This document shows positions 45,736 through 57,146 of a stretch of 64,000 bases of DNA, piece by piece. Location: assembly GCA_965649825.1 (NCBI GenBank), contig OZ287705.1, positions 372,001 through 436,000 of the forward strand, in the 5' to 3' direction. Under the pieces are notes generated by a model, which worked only from the letters and a program-made list of their open reading frames with translations, was not told the DNA's origin and did not search any database. Every line of letters begins with the position of its first letter. Position 1 is the first letter of the stretch. The DNA is from Penicillus capitatus. Taxonomy: Eukaryota; Chlorophyta. The position numbers and the translations under genes were made by a program.

Positions 45736-46811
45736 ATGGCAAACGGACGCGTCGTTTCTGAGACTCTGTACGACGCCTCCGACGGCGGCGAAATGGAAGA
45801 GGCGAATGGAGCGGATTCCAGCCAGCCGAACTTAGCTACAGATGGGCGAGATGACTCAGACCATTCTTTCGAACCACCGTTGTCTGTTGAGGACTCAGTT
45901 CTGTCGAACAGCATTCCCGCAATCGCCACCGCGAACGACAATGGATCTCATCTCCCTCTGCACAGACGTATGCGATCTTCTGCTGAACGGAAGATCGATC
46001 ACACTGTCTGTCTCTCATGTCTCTAGATGTACTGCGCCCCTGCCATTGCTGTGGAAGAGGTTGTCATCCGCGAGGATTCGAGGTAAGCCGATGCTCAAAG
46101 CGCGTGGACATTGAAAGGGGGTTCGGATGTCAGGCAGTGCCTTTGGGTGCCGGATCAGGGCCGGGGTCAGTCCCTTCAGACGTTCTGACAAGATTTGAAG
46201 TCCTCAAGGTCATCGGAACTCGGGTCGAATTCTTTCGAGCACGCAGCAATCCGGCCGACTCCTTAAAGAAAAGAGAATCGAGAGATGCGTACGAGCTGCG
46301 CGACGATTACATGAATGCAGATGATTACATCTTCATATGGAAGAAAAGCAAGGAAGGCCGACTGCTGCTGACACTCGAGGAATGCGGATTGTTCATACCG
46401 GAGCTTGAAGTAAGAACCGTGCAGATGGGAGTGGATAATGGCCAATATCATGAAGTGGAATTCGCTGCAAACAGAAACTCCAGAAATCAGCTCGAAATCA
46501 CGATTCGTTTAAACGCAGCGATCCTCCGTCCATCGAGGCTGGAACAGTGTTCGCCTTCTTCGGGCACTGTGGAGGACAAATACGTGACGCTGAACGTTTT
46601 GCTCGAGGTCGCGATCGACCATTCTGTAAGATCGATCGGTATTCCTGCCACAGTCTTCTGCCAAGTCCGAGAGAACGAGAAGACTCGAATGCTCTATATC
46701 TCTCAGAGATGCAAGCAATGGTGGAAAGAGTTGCCTCAATCTCAACGAAATGCTTTGAAGTGTGCTCCCCTTTTGGGGAAGATGATTCTGGAAAGGAAGC
46801 TGCCGTGGTGA
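45736..46811 (+). CDS. Tail-domain-only protein S7
   Basis: Three exons, 45736-45967, 46027-46082 and 46134-46811, with introns of 59 and 51 nt; 966 nt, 321 residues in frame. The first exon is an acidic, Ser-rich leader starting MANGRVVSETLYD. The second is a tiny Cys-His-rich exon (CHCCGRGCHPRG) that might bind metal. The third is the tail domain: LKVIGTRVEFF, ADDYIFIWKK, LRPSRLEQCSPSSG, DKYVTLNVLLEV, TVFCQV and a basic C-terminus. There is no kinase part. The exon layout parallels the tail-only gene at 52374-53662, whose first intron is also in phase 1. Confidence 0.78.
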
Positions 46812-47427
46812 CGCGATTGACCTACAACACAACTTGTCTTCCCTGTCGTTTTGATCCTGTACCGGTACCCTATCCGTCTTGGTTGCACGAAGCTTGAATG
46901 GAATGGAATGCTCTACCGCGTCGTCATCATCGTTTCCAAGATACATGCTGCAGGCACACCGCGGCCTGATCTGAGCAAAAGGTTGGAATTAGCAATGGAG
47001 AGAGACTTATGGTTGGTTCGAGCTTCTTCTATAGAAGAAGTGCAGGATGATCACACGAAATTGGGAACGATTTGTATTTTATGCACTTTCGCCCGTGTTT
47101 ATTGTCCTACTCTTGCCCTGAGAACCGCAGCTGCTATCAGAGGCGTCGGCTGCGGTTTCATGAACGTTCAAACAATGCAAAGAAAGAGCCCATTTGAAGA
47201 TGCAGAGGATGGTGTGTTGGCGACGGGGATATGTGTGAATTAACTCGATGATCGATTACAGCTTTGTTCGGGTTGGTCGCTGCAAGGCAGCTGCTTGCGA
47301 AGTGTCAAGACTGATCGGAGACTGTACAGGAGTGTGTTATTGCTGTGAAGGATACAGGAAGTGCGAGCATCGATTTCGCACGTGACGACGTCAAAGAATG
47401 GAACGACACTTCGGGAGAGGAAGGGCT
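46812..47427. other. Intergenic between convergent genes
   Basis: About 600 bases separating the 3' ends of S7 and pseudokinase copy 5. The plus-strand frame 46851-47243 has no match. No gene called. Confidence 0.45.
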
Positions 47428-49813
47428 TCAGGGACATTCGGACGCATCATTTCCTCCACTCTGTCTGCTGCGTCTGTCCTCCTTTCGCGCGAAGATTCCT
47501 AAATACTTGTGCCAGATCAATGGGTTACTGCGATGCACGACTTTGCAGTAGAGACGATCACTGAGTTCCACTTCGTGTGGAGAATTATCAGCGAGCTGCA
47601 CCTTCGTGCGTACGCCGATCTTGACGTATGTTCTGTCTGTTGGGCCAAAAAAGGGCGAGATGGAGTCCAGTGTCGGAGAGAGGATGCGTTTTGGATCGAA
47701 GGAGATCAAGGCGGTGACGGATCCGTTCTCGATCCGCTGAACGAAGTCCAGCGACTGCTCTTCGGCATCCGACACCTTTACGGTGACCGATGCGATGCCT
47801 TCGACGGGGAGGAGCAGCTGAGGGTCGTACGACAGGCGCATCCGAAGGCGGAGGCTCTCGGAGAGTCTAAGAATGTAGACCGGGTCGTGCGGAAGGCGGT
47901 TGTCGAAGAAAGTAAGAGGCGCTTCGGTCCTCCTGTCGTAGAACGGAAGCGAGGGATCGCTGTCGTCGGCGAACTGCTGGACGTCCAGTTGGCGATTTAG
48001 ATGGCGGTGCACGGCGTGAAGCGTCGACGACTCGCTCCGCTGAGGATCCAGATCCGGCGGCAGATGCTCGGACGCCAACTATGAAGAGCGAGACTCGGAC
48101 GTCATCCGACCGAAAGAGCAGCACCTACCTCGTCCACGGCGTCGGCTCTCTGGTACACGTCTGTCGCCGATCGGAAGAGGACGTCCTCCAGAGCCTCCGT
48201 CGCCGTTCTCCTCTTCTCCGGATCTCTCTGCAGCAGCGATTCGACGAAGTGAAGGCTCTGCTGCTCGATGGCGTCTTCGATGCGTCCTCTGCGGTTGGCC
48301 GACAGCCACCTCTTGACGGTTCTCTCGGCAGAGACAGGCTTCTGTTCCAACTGCCTCTCTATCAGGTCTGGAATCCCGTCCGCATCGATGATGTGGGAAC
48401 CTGGTGTTAGAAGAAGCCACTTGCAAGGGAGACCGTCCAGAGCACGGCTTACTGGTCAGGACCTCGAAGGCGAGGAGGCCGAAGGACCACATGTCCATCG
48501 AAGGCTTCGCACAGACGCTCCCGTGCCCTCTCTCGAGTGACTGAGTTATGTCCGGACACGTGTATCTGCATGCGTTCGGCTGGACGGTGGACTCTCCGGT
48601 GGGCAGCGCGCTCGACAGGTTGACGAGCTTCCACGAGAAGTCGTCGGCAAACCACATGATGTGCGTCGAATCCAGGCTGCCGTGGACGATTCCCTGACCG
48701 TGACTGTACTCGAGCGCTTCCAGCACCTGAGCACACCAACGCAGACGTCAGTCATCACACGTCGATCGACAAACGCGACGTACCGAGTATAGAATCGCTT
48801 TCTGTTCGATAGGACTCAGCTGACGGTGGGACATCCTGTCGGCTAGTGTGTAACGGCCTCTTTCCAGCACCAGACACGGAGGGAAGCCGTGGATGCTCTC
48901 CATGCTGTCCAGCATCCTGCACAGGCGACGCCAATGAGTGAACGGACTCCCATCAGACGATGTCTGTCGTCACCTGCAAACAAATCTGGCACCGTTCTGC
49001 AGTGCTCTGTGCGCTTTCGTCGCGTTTTCGAATTCACACAGACTTCCTGGGAAGAACTTCAGGAAAACCTCTTGCCCGGTCGACCGCTCCACTGCATATC
49101 GGCAATGTGGACTATCATGAAGTACTTCAGGTTGGATCCGGTACCTGCTCCAAAGATGGACGCAGTGAACAGAAGACAGACACCGTCTGACCGCACCTTC
49201 CAGCGAACAGGCATCCACTCTCAAGCGCGTCCAGCCTCATTTCAATGTCCATGAGGCCGCTGTCTCTGTCGGTGTCAAGAAGATCGCGAGTCGAACGTTC
49301 GTCCGCCACGAGACGGCCTGAGATGCTGGATGAAGACGCGTTGCGCCACGCGTCTGTCGGGCACTGTGGTTGGGCAGCCGAGCTAGTCGGCTCCGAGGTC
49401 GCCGTCGCCATGCGCGTGTCCATGCGAGGCGGCGCGCGGCGTCCTGCACGCAGGCGATCCGTCTTGCCGCCGCCGAGAGCGACGGCTTTACCAACGGCCT
49501 TCCTCTCAGCGTCATCGCCACTCGGATTTTCATTCGACGATTCCCCTTCACCCATGTCGTCGCCCTCAGCATTTCGCGACACGTGCCTCGTCGTTGTCGG
49601 CGCCGCCGTTCGACGTGGCCTCCGCAGATGCGGCACGTCTGACGACGCCCTTCCACGCCTTGCCGTTCGGAGTAACCCCATGCTCGAGTTCGTTGACCCG
49701 CCGATGGATGGCAGCTGGAGACATCGATGCTGAAGACGGCTGCGAAGTCGCGCAAATGCCGACGGTCGTTTCCCCTCGGCCACTGAGGCCTCCTGCGTGC
49801 TGTCCGCTGTCAT
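47428..49813 (-). CDS. Pseudokinase with tail domain, copy 5
   Basis: Six exons: 49813-49197, 49144-48974, 48916-48784, 48726-48453, 48400-48129 and 48078-47428, for 705 residues in frame; introns 50-57 nt. It has the longest leader in the family, about 205 residues rich in Arg, Ser and Thr and probably disordered. Beta-3 Lys235 is in EVFLKFF. The catalytic loop is IVHGSLDSTHIMW, with Gly and Ser replacing Arg and Asp. The DFG site is WKLVNLS. The APE site is degraded to YTCPD, the most altered of all copies. DMWSFG and DPEKRRTA remain. The tail domain covers 490-705 (HDPVYILRLS, IASVTVKV, SPFFGP, YVKIGVRTKV, DRLYCKVV). A GTG lies 15 nt upstream in frame; ATG 49813 is preferred. Confidence 0.88.
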
Positions 49814-50290
49814 ATCTCCTACGGACACGGAGCAGAACGCATTATCAATGCATGACCGAGCACGATGCTCTGAAGAATCTGCTGGCTGTTCTCCCTACCG
49901 CGATGATGGTTGTGCAGTGGCATCGCGATGCGTCGACCGACTGGCTGTTCGCCGTTTGGAGGCGGAGACGACACCTGCCGAGGACTGTTAAAAAGAACAA
50001 CGCAGGCGAACAATGCACGCAGTGGGAAACCGAAAACGGGGCAGTACAGATCGGACAGCTGTGCGTCATGTCAATGGCATATCTCACTGACGAAAGAAGC
50101 TTCGCAGCAGCAGAGCGGAGAAAGGCAAAACCGAGAAAACAACAATACATACAGTCTTGAGGTCTACAAGTCAACAGTGCCAGGGCAGTTTTCCGTATAT
50201 TGTCAATTATCTTATACCGTAGACCACTTCTCTCTTTGATGACGCATCCTGTAGTCATCGTCCATTTGCTTGTTCATGATTGTCCTTGTT
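49814..50290. other. Short spacer
   Basis: No gene seen. Frames open on both strands here are short and unmatched. Confidence 0.4.
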
Positions 50291-50953
50291 TTAAAGGTTT
50301 TCGGGGAAACAGGTGTACCTTGGCGCTGGTGGGCGATTTCCACAAGCGACATTCCTGGTGCTGTCTCGAGCATGTTTGCCAAATCTCCCTCTGGGCGACA
50401 TCTTCGTCTTGAATTCACGAAGCATACATCGCAGCATTGTTCGAATGAACTGCGAAAAGCGCTTCCACAGATACAGAAGACAAAGGCATGTGTATCGAGG
50501 CCCGTTGTCCAGCGGATCTATCTCCGTGGCGGGATGTCTGGAGGAGTTCGGTTGGTGGCAGACATCGAAGCGTGGAAAGAGTCGGCGAGGTGACGCGGCA
50601 TTCTCATTCTGTCTCGCCTCCTTTGTCACGTCAGCAAATGTCGTCACAGATATGGTGGCTTCGCAGAACAATCGCCCGCAGAAGGCGCGTTGTTCTTCGG
50701 TGTTAATGAAGCCGTCGTCAAAAGAGTCCAGAGATATGGATGGAGCTACGGCATTGTTGTTCACGCATTCGTGAACAACGAGGTCCGAGTAATGGTCACA
50801 AGGTGTTCCGTATTCTGGGCTGAGTGAGAATGGAATGTGAGATGGAGCGGCATCCTTATCGTCAACATCATGGACTCCTGCGAAAGGCACGTTAAAACGA
50901 GGGCGTGTTTTTGATGTGACGCGCTCACCTTCGACGTCGGTGTTTGCCGACAT
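50291..50953 (-). CDS. Hypothetical protein, possibly a diverged tail-domain relative
   Basis: ATG 50953 opens 220 codons. A likely 51-nt intron (GTGAGC donor, TTTCGCAG acceptor) lies inside it near the 5' end, at about 50878-50928, and keeps frame. The order of features after that (YSDLVVHECV, then AFCGRLFCEATISVTT, then a basic C-terminus) is reminiscent of the tail-only proteins, but no motif matches strictly. A minus-strand exon candidate just upstream (about 51007-51090, SSLLRKGDLLDNKKLKVLL) follows a strong pyrimidine-rich acceptor and may belong to the same gene. Length and splice signals argue for a real gene; identity is unresolved. Confidence 0.38.
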   Translation of the reverse strand: MSANTDVEGERVTSKTRPRFNVPFAGVHDVDDKDAAPSHIPFSLSPEYGTPCDHYSDLVVHECVNNNAVAPSISLDSFDDGFINTEEQRAFCGRLFCEATISVTTFADVTKEARQNENAASPRRLFPRFDVCHQPNSSRHPATEIDPLDNGPRYTCLCLLYLWKRFSQFIRTMLRCMLREFKTKMSPRGRFGKHARDSTRNVACGNRPPAPRYTCFPENL

Positions 50954-51133
50954 GGCGTTCAGTTAAGTAGAGAGAACAGAAAATAAGAACAACGTAGAAA
51001 CTGGAATACCGGCGGTAGAAATGACGCTTCAGGAAGCAGGACTTTAAGTTTCTTGTTGTCTAACAGATCGCCCTTTCGAAGCAAGGAGCTCTGAAAGAAA
51101 AACAAATGTGTCGCGCTGCAGGCAATGGACCCT

Positions 51134-51628
51134 TCAGTCGTTGTGTGTGACATGTGCATTTCTGAGAGGTCGCTGGACGCCGACCGATTTGGCCGCCTTT
51201 AAGGAACGGTGAAACGTTTTTTGAATGGTGGTGGATTCTACTTCTTCTCGGATGTTGTAATGTTGACGGTAAAACGTTCGTAAGGACTCGTTTCTACATT
51301 TACAGATCCTTCGACGCATGCTGTTTCTTGTAGCAGAGTGTTCCGAAACGTGACTAGGCGTTGTAAGATAACTTGCCCTTTCGAAATGCAAAAAATCGGC
51401 GACCGCGGTGGCCCGAGCGCTCTCTGCGGAAAATGCGCCGAAGCGATCCGCGGGGTCTGACGGAAGTGACAAGCGGAGGATACCGGTGCGATTCTTTCTC
51501 TCCGTCGTCGCAGTAGCTAATCTGTCGACGCTTGCAGCTGCGTCTCTACTGGGTGACTCTACGTTCGCCAGATCCAACCGGTTTCTTGCCGCTGGCGATA
51601 TTCTCGCAGACTCGAGCCTCGTGGTCAT
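51134..51628 (-). CDS. Hypothetical open frame, perhaps a 5' exon of the gene at 50.3-51.0 kb
   Basis: ATG 51628 opens 164 codons, rich in Ser, Arg and Ala like the leader exons of other genes in this family. It lies directly upstream, on the same strand, of the hypothetical gene ending at 50291. I could not choose a donor site, so joining the two is a guess. Confidence 0.25.
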   Translation of the reverse strand: MTTRLESARISPAARNRLDLANVESPSRDAAASVDRLATATTERKNRTGILRLSLPSDPADRFGAFSAESARATAVADFLHFERASYLTTPSHVSEHSATRNSMRRRICKCRNESLRTFYRQHYNIREEVESTTIQKTFHRSLKAAKSVGVQRPLRNAHVTHND

Positions 51629-52373
51629 GCGAGATGGCGATGATCTTCAGTGAATTGGACCATACACAGGACGGAAGGGTTTTAGCATTCGGTGTTTGGG
51701 CAGGACGAAGAGAGTAGCAGTTTTTAACGTAGCTTCTGTACGACCACGACGACAGCGTCGCGAGACTTTAAAAGAATTCGCGACGACGTGACTGATCACT
51801 TTAGAGAACAAACGGACATGAGATTCCTGTCGCGGTGGTACAACCGCCCTTACTCTGTCACATCGTCGTGACCCCTATCCCGACACGTAGTTTCAAGTAG
51901 TCGCATCAGCGAGACCTGTGAGTACAGAAACGGCAGACAATCTGCTTCCAGGCATTGAACGCAGTCGAAAATGTCGATCAATGAGCTGACGTCGGCGCTT
52001 GACGTCTCGAGAGCTCAGGAAGGAATCGGAACCGTCGTCTGACATCTCCTCGACAGAGAACGCGTTTCATTAGTTTTTTAAACGAGCAAGTCGAAGTTCA
52101 GAGCTGACCTCTCAGAGCTCGCATGTCACATCAGCTTGAAAAGGTTTGTTTGCACTTTGCTGTGACCTAGTTCTGCTGTGTGAAACCTGCCTCTCGTTCT
52201 CGTTTGCGTCCTCTTTGACAGCTTCACAACAGACATGTCACATCAGCTGCCCTATTTGTAAAGCGACGACGTACAGTCAGTGTCGCCCATTCGCGCTCAA
52301 ACGTCGTGTTTCGTATCAACCACTACCCACATCGATACTTCAACGAATTAACGCATTCACTGTAACCTTCGTT
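51629..52373. other. Intergenic, divergent promoter region
   Basis: About 750 bases between minus-strand and plus-strand starts. It holds three GTCACATC octamers at 51857, 52125 and 52237. No gene seen. Confidence 0.5.
52237..52244 (+). promoter_or_regulatory. GTCACATC octamer upstream of S8
   Basis: Lies 137 bp before ATG 52374, nearly the same distance as at the MATH-RING gene. A second copy sits at 52125. Confidence 0.45.
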
Positions 52374-53662
52374 ATGCCAACACGCGTCACCTCTGCTGGG
52401 ACAAGACAAAGCAGCCGCGCAAGAAGAATCAGCCGGCTACTAACGGAATTCTTCCGCAGCCTCCGCTCGACGTCATCTTCACGCCGTCTGTCTTTCGACA
52501 CTCGCGGCGCTGGTCCAACCGTTGGTGTGCTGCACAGAAAATTCCACCTCCAACCACGCGCCAGACATCGTCGACGCAAACAGTTCTGAAGGTCAAAGCT
52601 ATAAGACTGAGGTTCAACGCGGACGTCGGAATGGAGCTGCTGAATCTTCGGAAACGGGTGCTCTGAACGACGCGCCTCCGGAGAACTGCACTCCGATGAC
52701 ATCTTCGTCGAACATTCCGCCACCTGCCGCTGAACCTCCTGTCGCGACCGACACGGAACAGGACGTGGCACTAACGCCGTCGACGCAAAGCGGTGCATCG
52801 CGTTTCGTTTATTACCGGGCGGAATCGGTCGTCGCTCCTAGGTCTCCCGCCAGATACCTCAGCCAACCACGCAGAAGGGTCCCAAACTCGCGAAGACGTG
52901 GTGGTCCTCCATGCTCTCCCACACATGTCACTCTAAACGGAGGGTGTTCGTTTGCAGGCATCTACTGCCTGGCCACCGTCTGGCGAGGGTCATATCACTA
53001 CTGAGGGAGCGTGGGAGCTGCTCAAGAAGCAACTGAACATCAAGCCGGGAGTGTTCTTCTTCGAGAAGGACAGTAACGAAAGCGACCACTTTTCGCAGAG
53101 AGCGGCACGCCCTGCACAGTTTTTCTCGGACAGACACCTTAAGAATGCGCCCATCTTTGTAAGGAAGACTGGCAGATTTGGAAGGCTCGTCCTCACCAGC
53201 GAGAACGCACATTGCTTCAACATTGCGGTACGGGCAACGAAGGTGGTGCTCAGAGTCAAAGATGGAGGGGGAATGGCCCAGCCTCGCGATTTCTGGCAAG
53301 ATCCAGATTCCGAGTCGCGGGAGATTGTGATCCACATGGACGGCGACGTCTTCGGATGCGATGCGATGAACACACCCTGTCTAGAACGCCGCACCATAGA
53401 AGACAAGTATGTGAAGATGGTGGTCCAGGTCAGCTTCGTCATCGATGAGGACGGAGACATCGAGAGAACCGAAGACATTCCGATATACTGGCAAATACAC
53501 AGTGGGTGTCTTCAGGAGCATCTGGTGCTGCGATGGAAGCATCTCAAGGAGAAAGTTCCGCAGGTTTTCAGGACGGCGACCCAAGCTACGGAAGATGTGA
53601 CGCTCGGCCGCATCTGGCCGATGAAGGGGACAACGCGGAAGCCGGCTGACGGAAACCCTTAG
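52374..53662 (+). CDS. Tail-domain-only protein S8
   Basis: Three exons, 52374-52485, 52538-52878 and 52958-53662, 1158 nt, 385 residues in frame. The first intron is 52 nt; the second (79 nt) is the least certain, its donor chosen for phase. The leader is Ser, Arg and Pro rich. The last exon is the tail domain: LKNAPIFVRKTG, VRATKVVLRV, DKYVKMVVQVSFV, DIPIYWQI and LRWKHLKEKVPQVF. It corresponds in layout to S7. No kinase domain and no membrane span. Confidence 0.78.
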
Positions 53663-56600
53663 CCATTCATTGTCACGCTGCGCACACTGTCTCGGAATGT
53701 GGCGCGAGACGGAGGCAGCAGGACGCGCTCTGTTGCTATGCTGTCTCAATTGCTGTACAAAACAAGATCCGTATCGTGCTCCGATCATCATATCCCGCAC
53801 TCTTCAAAGAATTCAGAAAAGGGCCCACGCATCTGTCTGTCTGTCTGTCTGTCTGTGGCTCTGCACAAGGCCAGTGATGTGTGACGCCTCGTTGATGTGA
53901 CATCGGAGCCATGACGGCATCTGTTTTCGTGACCTTCGGCGTAAATGACTCTCTCCGCCATCACTTCTCGTATCGGAGAAACCATTCATGTCTTGCACAT
54001 TTGATGATCTTCTGTCACAAGATCGATATCGACCTTGCCCTTCATGAACTTCTTTTGTACTTTCGTATGTCTCGAATCACACCTGAATCTCCGGAAAGCC
54101 ATCTAATCTCCCTTACCGAATAGAGCTCGTGTTTTATGAGAGCAAACAGCAAAATTCGGTCATACTGTCACATCTCTTTGTACACCGACGATACTGTAAA
54201 GGTCACACTACGCTGTGGTTCGTCTCGATGCGTAAGGCTTTGCCGATTGTTGATGCGCGTGCGATCTTATCTAGCATTTCCAAAATGTCTCCATCGATCA
54301 GGTGTGGATAGATGCCGGTAAAGGAAGAACGAAGTGTGATCTCATTGACAAAGGAGCGATTCTATGACTGTTTCGAATACACCCTCTGGTGCAGCTCTGC
54401 AGCGCTACTCCCCTCGCACTTTGAGATCATCCTTCCTCTCACCAATCGCGTTGCCAGACGAAAGGATTTCGGCAAGGTATGCGATCTGCTAATTGTACAC
54501 GACGGATACGAGACGTCTATTGTCTACAGCGCCTCATGGCTATTACAGAAACACACACGGCAGACAGATACTTATTCGCCGCCGTCATGGATAAACTTCG
54601 TCCAAAAGCGACGCATTGTACATACAACAGTATCAGCAAGCCGCCAGAATACAAGCACAGCGCCTAGTGTTGTACAACTAGTATATAGGGTCAGTGATCT
54701 TCATTCATTCCTCAGTACTGTCAACGAACCCGAATAGCAGAAAGATCAATGGCCGGCAGTGATGCTGTCATCACGTGCAGACGTTACCTGCTAACATGTC
54801 ACGGAAGTGTGAGGTAGTCGCGTTTGTCATTGGTTCGTTCGTACCTCGAATATCGACGTTATCTGACGGCACGTCTCCTTCGAGAAGGGAGCCCTTTCAC
54901 ACCGTACGGTCTCCCTCCAGTGTCGTCGCTCGTCGATGTTTTTGCCTTGCACGAATGCTTCTTGACGGTGTCTGGCGACGAAACTCGTTTCGTGCGCGCT
55001 TTGGATTTTTCTCCCGGCTTCGTTGGCAACAGGCGCCGGCACCTGGCGAATGCGTTTCCCATTCAGTCGTCCGGAGCTGAAACACAAAGAGCAATTGAGT
55101 ACTGCTGAGGAAAAAAGTGAGACACCCGAGTGCCTACCAGTCGAGGAGGCGCGTTGCGTGGTGGCACTCGTTGAGACTCTTCCACACAGTCGGATAGAGT
55201 GAAAGCGGCCAAGACGAAGCTGCACACGGCAAGCCTCAGTTAGGCAGATGCGAGATGCCTTTCTCGTCTGTCAAGGAGACAGCCAGCCTCTCTCTTGCAA
55301 GTGGTGCCGAACAACAGTGTTGGGCAGTTAATGAGGACACGTGCCTCTGAGACGCTCTTTCGATATCTAGAGACCTAAATGGGCTTGACACGAGGTGAGA
55401 AGATCATTGGACGTGGATGAGAAGTCACAGTTCGGTGACGTGTGCAGAGCAACTGCTGACCTGTCCGACTGCCCGTCCCTTTGATGCGTTCATTGCGGAC
55501 CATCAATACCATCCGTCGTCATGATCGAAGTCGCGTGAGGCGGATCCACCATCTGCGTTTCCCTACGACGAACAGACATCGCGAAAGTGAACGGCGGGCG
55601 CACAGTAAAAGACGAGTGCGTTTCCAGCCTTCTCTCGCTGGACAGATGGCCGCATGGCAACCGCAATCTGTGTCAGACGCCGGCTTAGAGGTCAAGGACT
55701 GCTTGAACATCTTCTGGTTTCGGCTAGCTCTTGTTCTCAGACCGGCCGATGGAAGGGAGTCAGTCATGCATTGTTCGGCAGATCGATGGATGCTCCAGTC
55801 TGCCTGACCGTGCCATCAAAAATGGAATTCATTATGAGTTCACATAAACGGGAACCCTCGCTCTTCCTTCGGCACTCCGGCTCTTGTGATTATTCGAATC
55901 GCTGCGCAACGGGAGAGAGAAATCAGATGCGAGAGTGATCGGAGGATAGCAAAGTGGCGGAGCTGAGCACCACACGCGCCTTCTGTGCAGTGGAGCGGGA
56001 CCCATTCTTTGCTGCCAGATGACAGGAATGCGGTTGATGTGGTGGATGCAGTTGTTTCTCGGACCCCCGCGTGCGGGTCTGCGAAGAAATGCCCTCCTCC
56101 TTGCGGCGTGATGCTGCCGGCCATTGCAGCGTCGTCCACTGGTCAGACAACGAAACCGTCCAGATTCATTCAGCTGCAGGCGCTGCGTGTCCGCCGTCCC
56201 CGCATCGTTTTCGGAAGAAGGCACTGGAGTGATATCTCACTCAAATCTCCTCTGACGCATTCAGTGAAGGCAGATGCCGTCGCATCGAAGAGACGTCCTG
56301 TCACATCTGAAGGTTTTGAAATGACGGACCCGTGGGCCCAGAAGAAGAAAGAAGTTACGAACAAGCCTAAGGCTGGCGGCAGTCTGCCATGAGTGAGCAA
56401 ACTCTGCTCCTAGCAGTCTAGCATCATACGTAGAAGTGGAGTCATCATCCAACATGACTGTTTCCGAGAAAGAATTGGGTGGGGGACCTTCCCCTGGAGA
56501 GCAGAAGAAGGCCATGCAACAACAAACGAAGTCGAAGAGAAGAGTCCTTCCTCTTCACTCCATGGAGTCGGATGTCGCGATACTTGTCTGTCGTTGAAGG

Positions 56601-57146
56601 AATGACATGCAGATTTTATGAATGACGCTTCCACTTATTCCTCTATTCCTTGTGCCTGACTGACATCCTTTGCCGCTCTTTGTTGGTTTTAGCGTTTCTG
56701 TTTGTAAAGGCCGGTGGACTTCGCAATTGCTCAGTTTCAGGAGAGCGAAAAGACTTCTCATGGGCAGAATAGCGAGCGAGACATCCAGTACCTCTCTCAG
56801 AAGCATCAGAGTTCACTGTCTTCGCTGGATTTTCTTAGAAAAGGGGCAGATGCCTTTCATGACGTGTTTCAACGGCGGTCTATATTGCCGACGTGAAGGC
56901 ATCTACCGTGCTGTCGTATGCGAGTCGCGCGCAGAATCTAACTTTTCGCAACCGTCTCGCATTAGGACGCAGACGTGTCTTCTGAAATTCGAGAGAAGTT
57001 ATAATATTTGACACATGGTTACACGTGTGAGACAATGACAATGCCAAATTATATAAATCAACCTCATGACCCAAAAGAATGTGAAAAGTGTTTGCTGACG
57101 ACGACCGAATCCGTTTTTACGGGTACCACAACAGACTTAAGGAAAT
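53663..57146. repeat. Spacer, right segmental duplication from about 55120
   Basis: No gene supported. A (CTGT)n microsatellite lies at 53833-53852. An ATG frame at 54312-54737 (141 codons) has no match and I leave it uncalled. From about 55120 the sequence is collinear with 3760-5580, with many substitutions and indels; neither copy shows a consistent reading frame. A GTCACATC octamer lies at 56300. Confidence 0.45.
53833..53852. repeat. CTGT microsatellite
   Basis: Five uninterrupted CTGT units in noncoding sequence. Confidence 0.9.

Noticed and set aside
54312-54737. ATG-initiated frame of 141 codons
   Set aside because: No similarity within the window, no evidence of splicing, and in a spacer rich in simple sequence.
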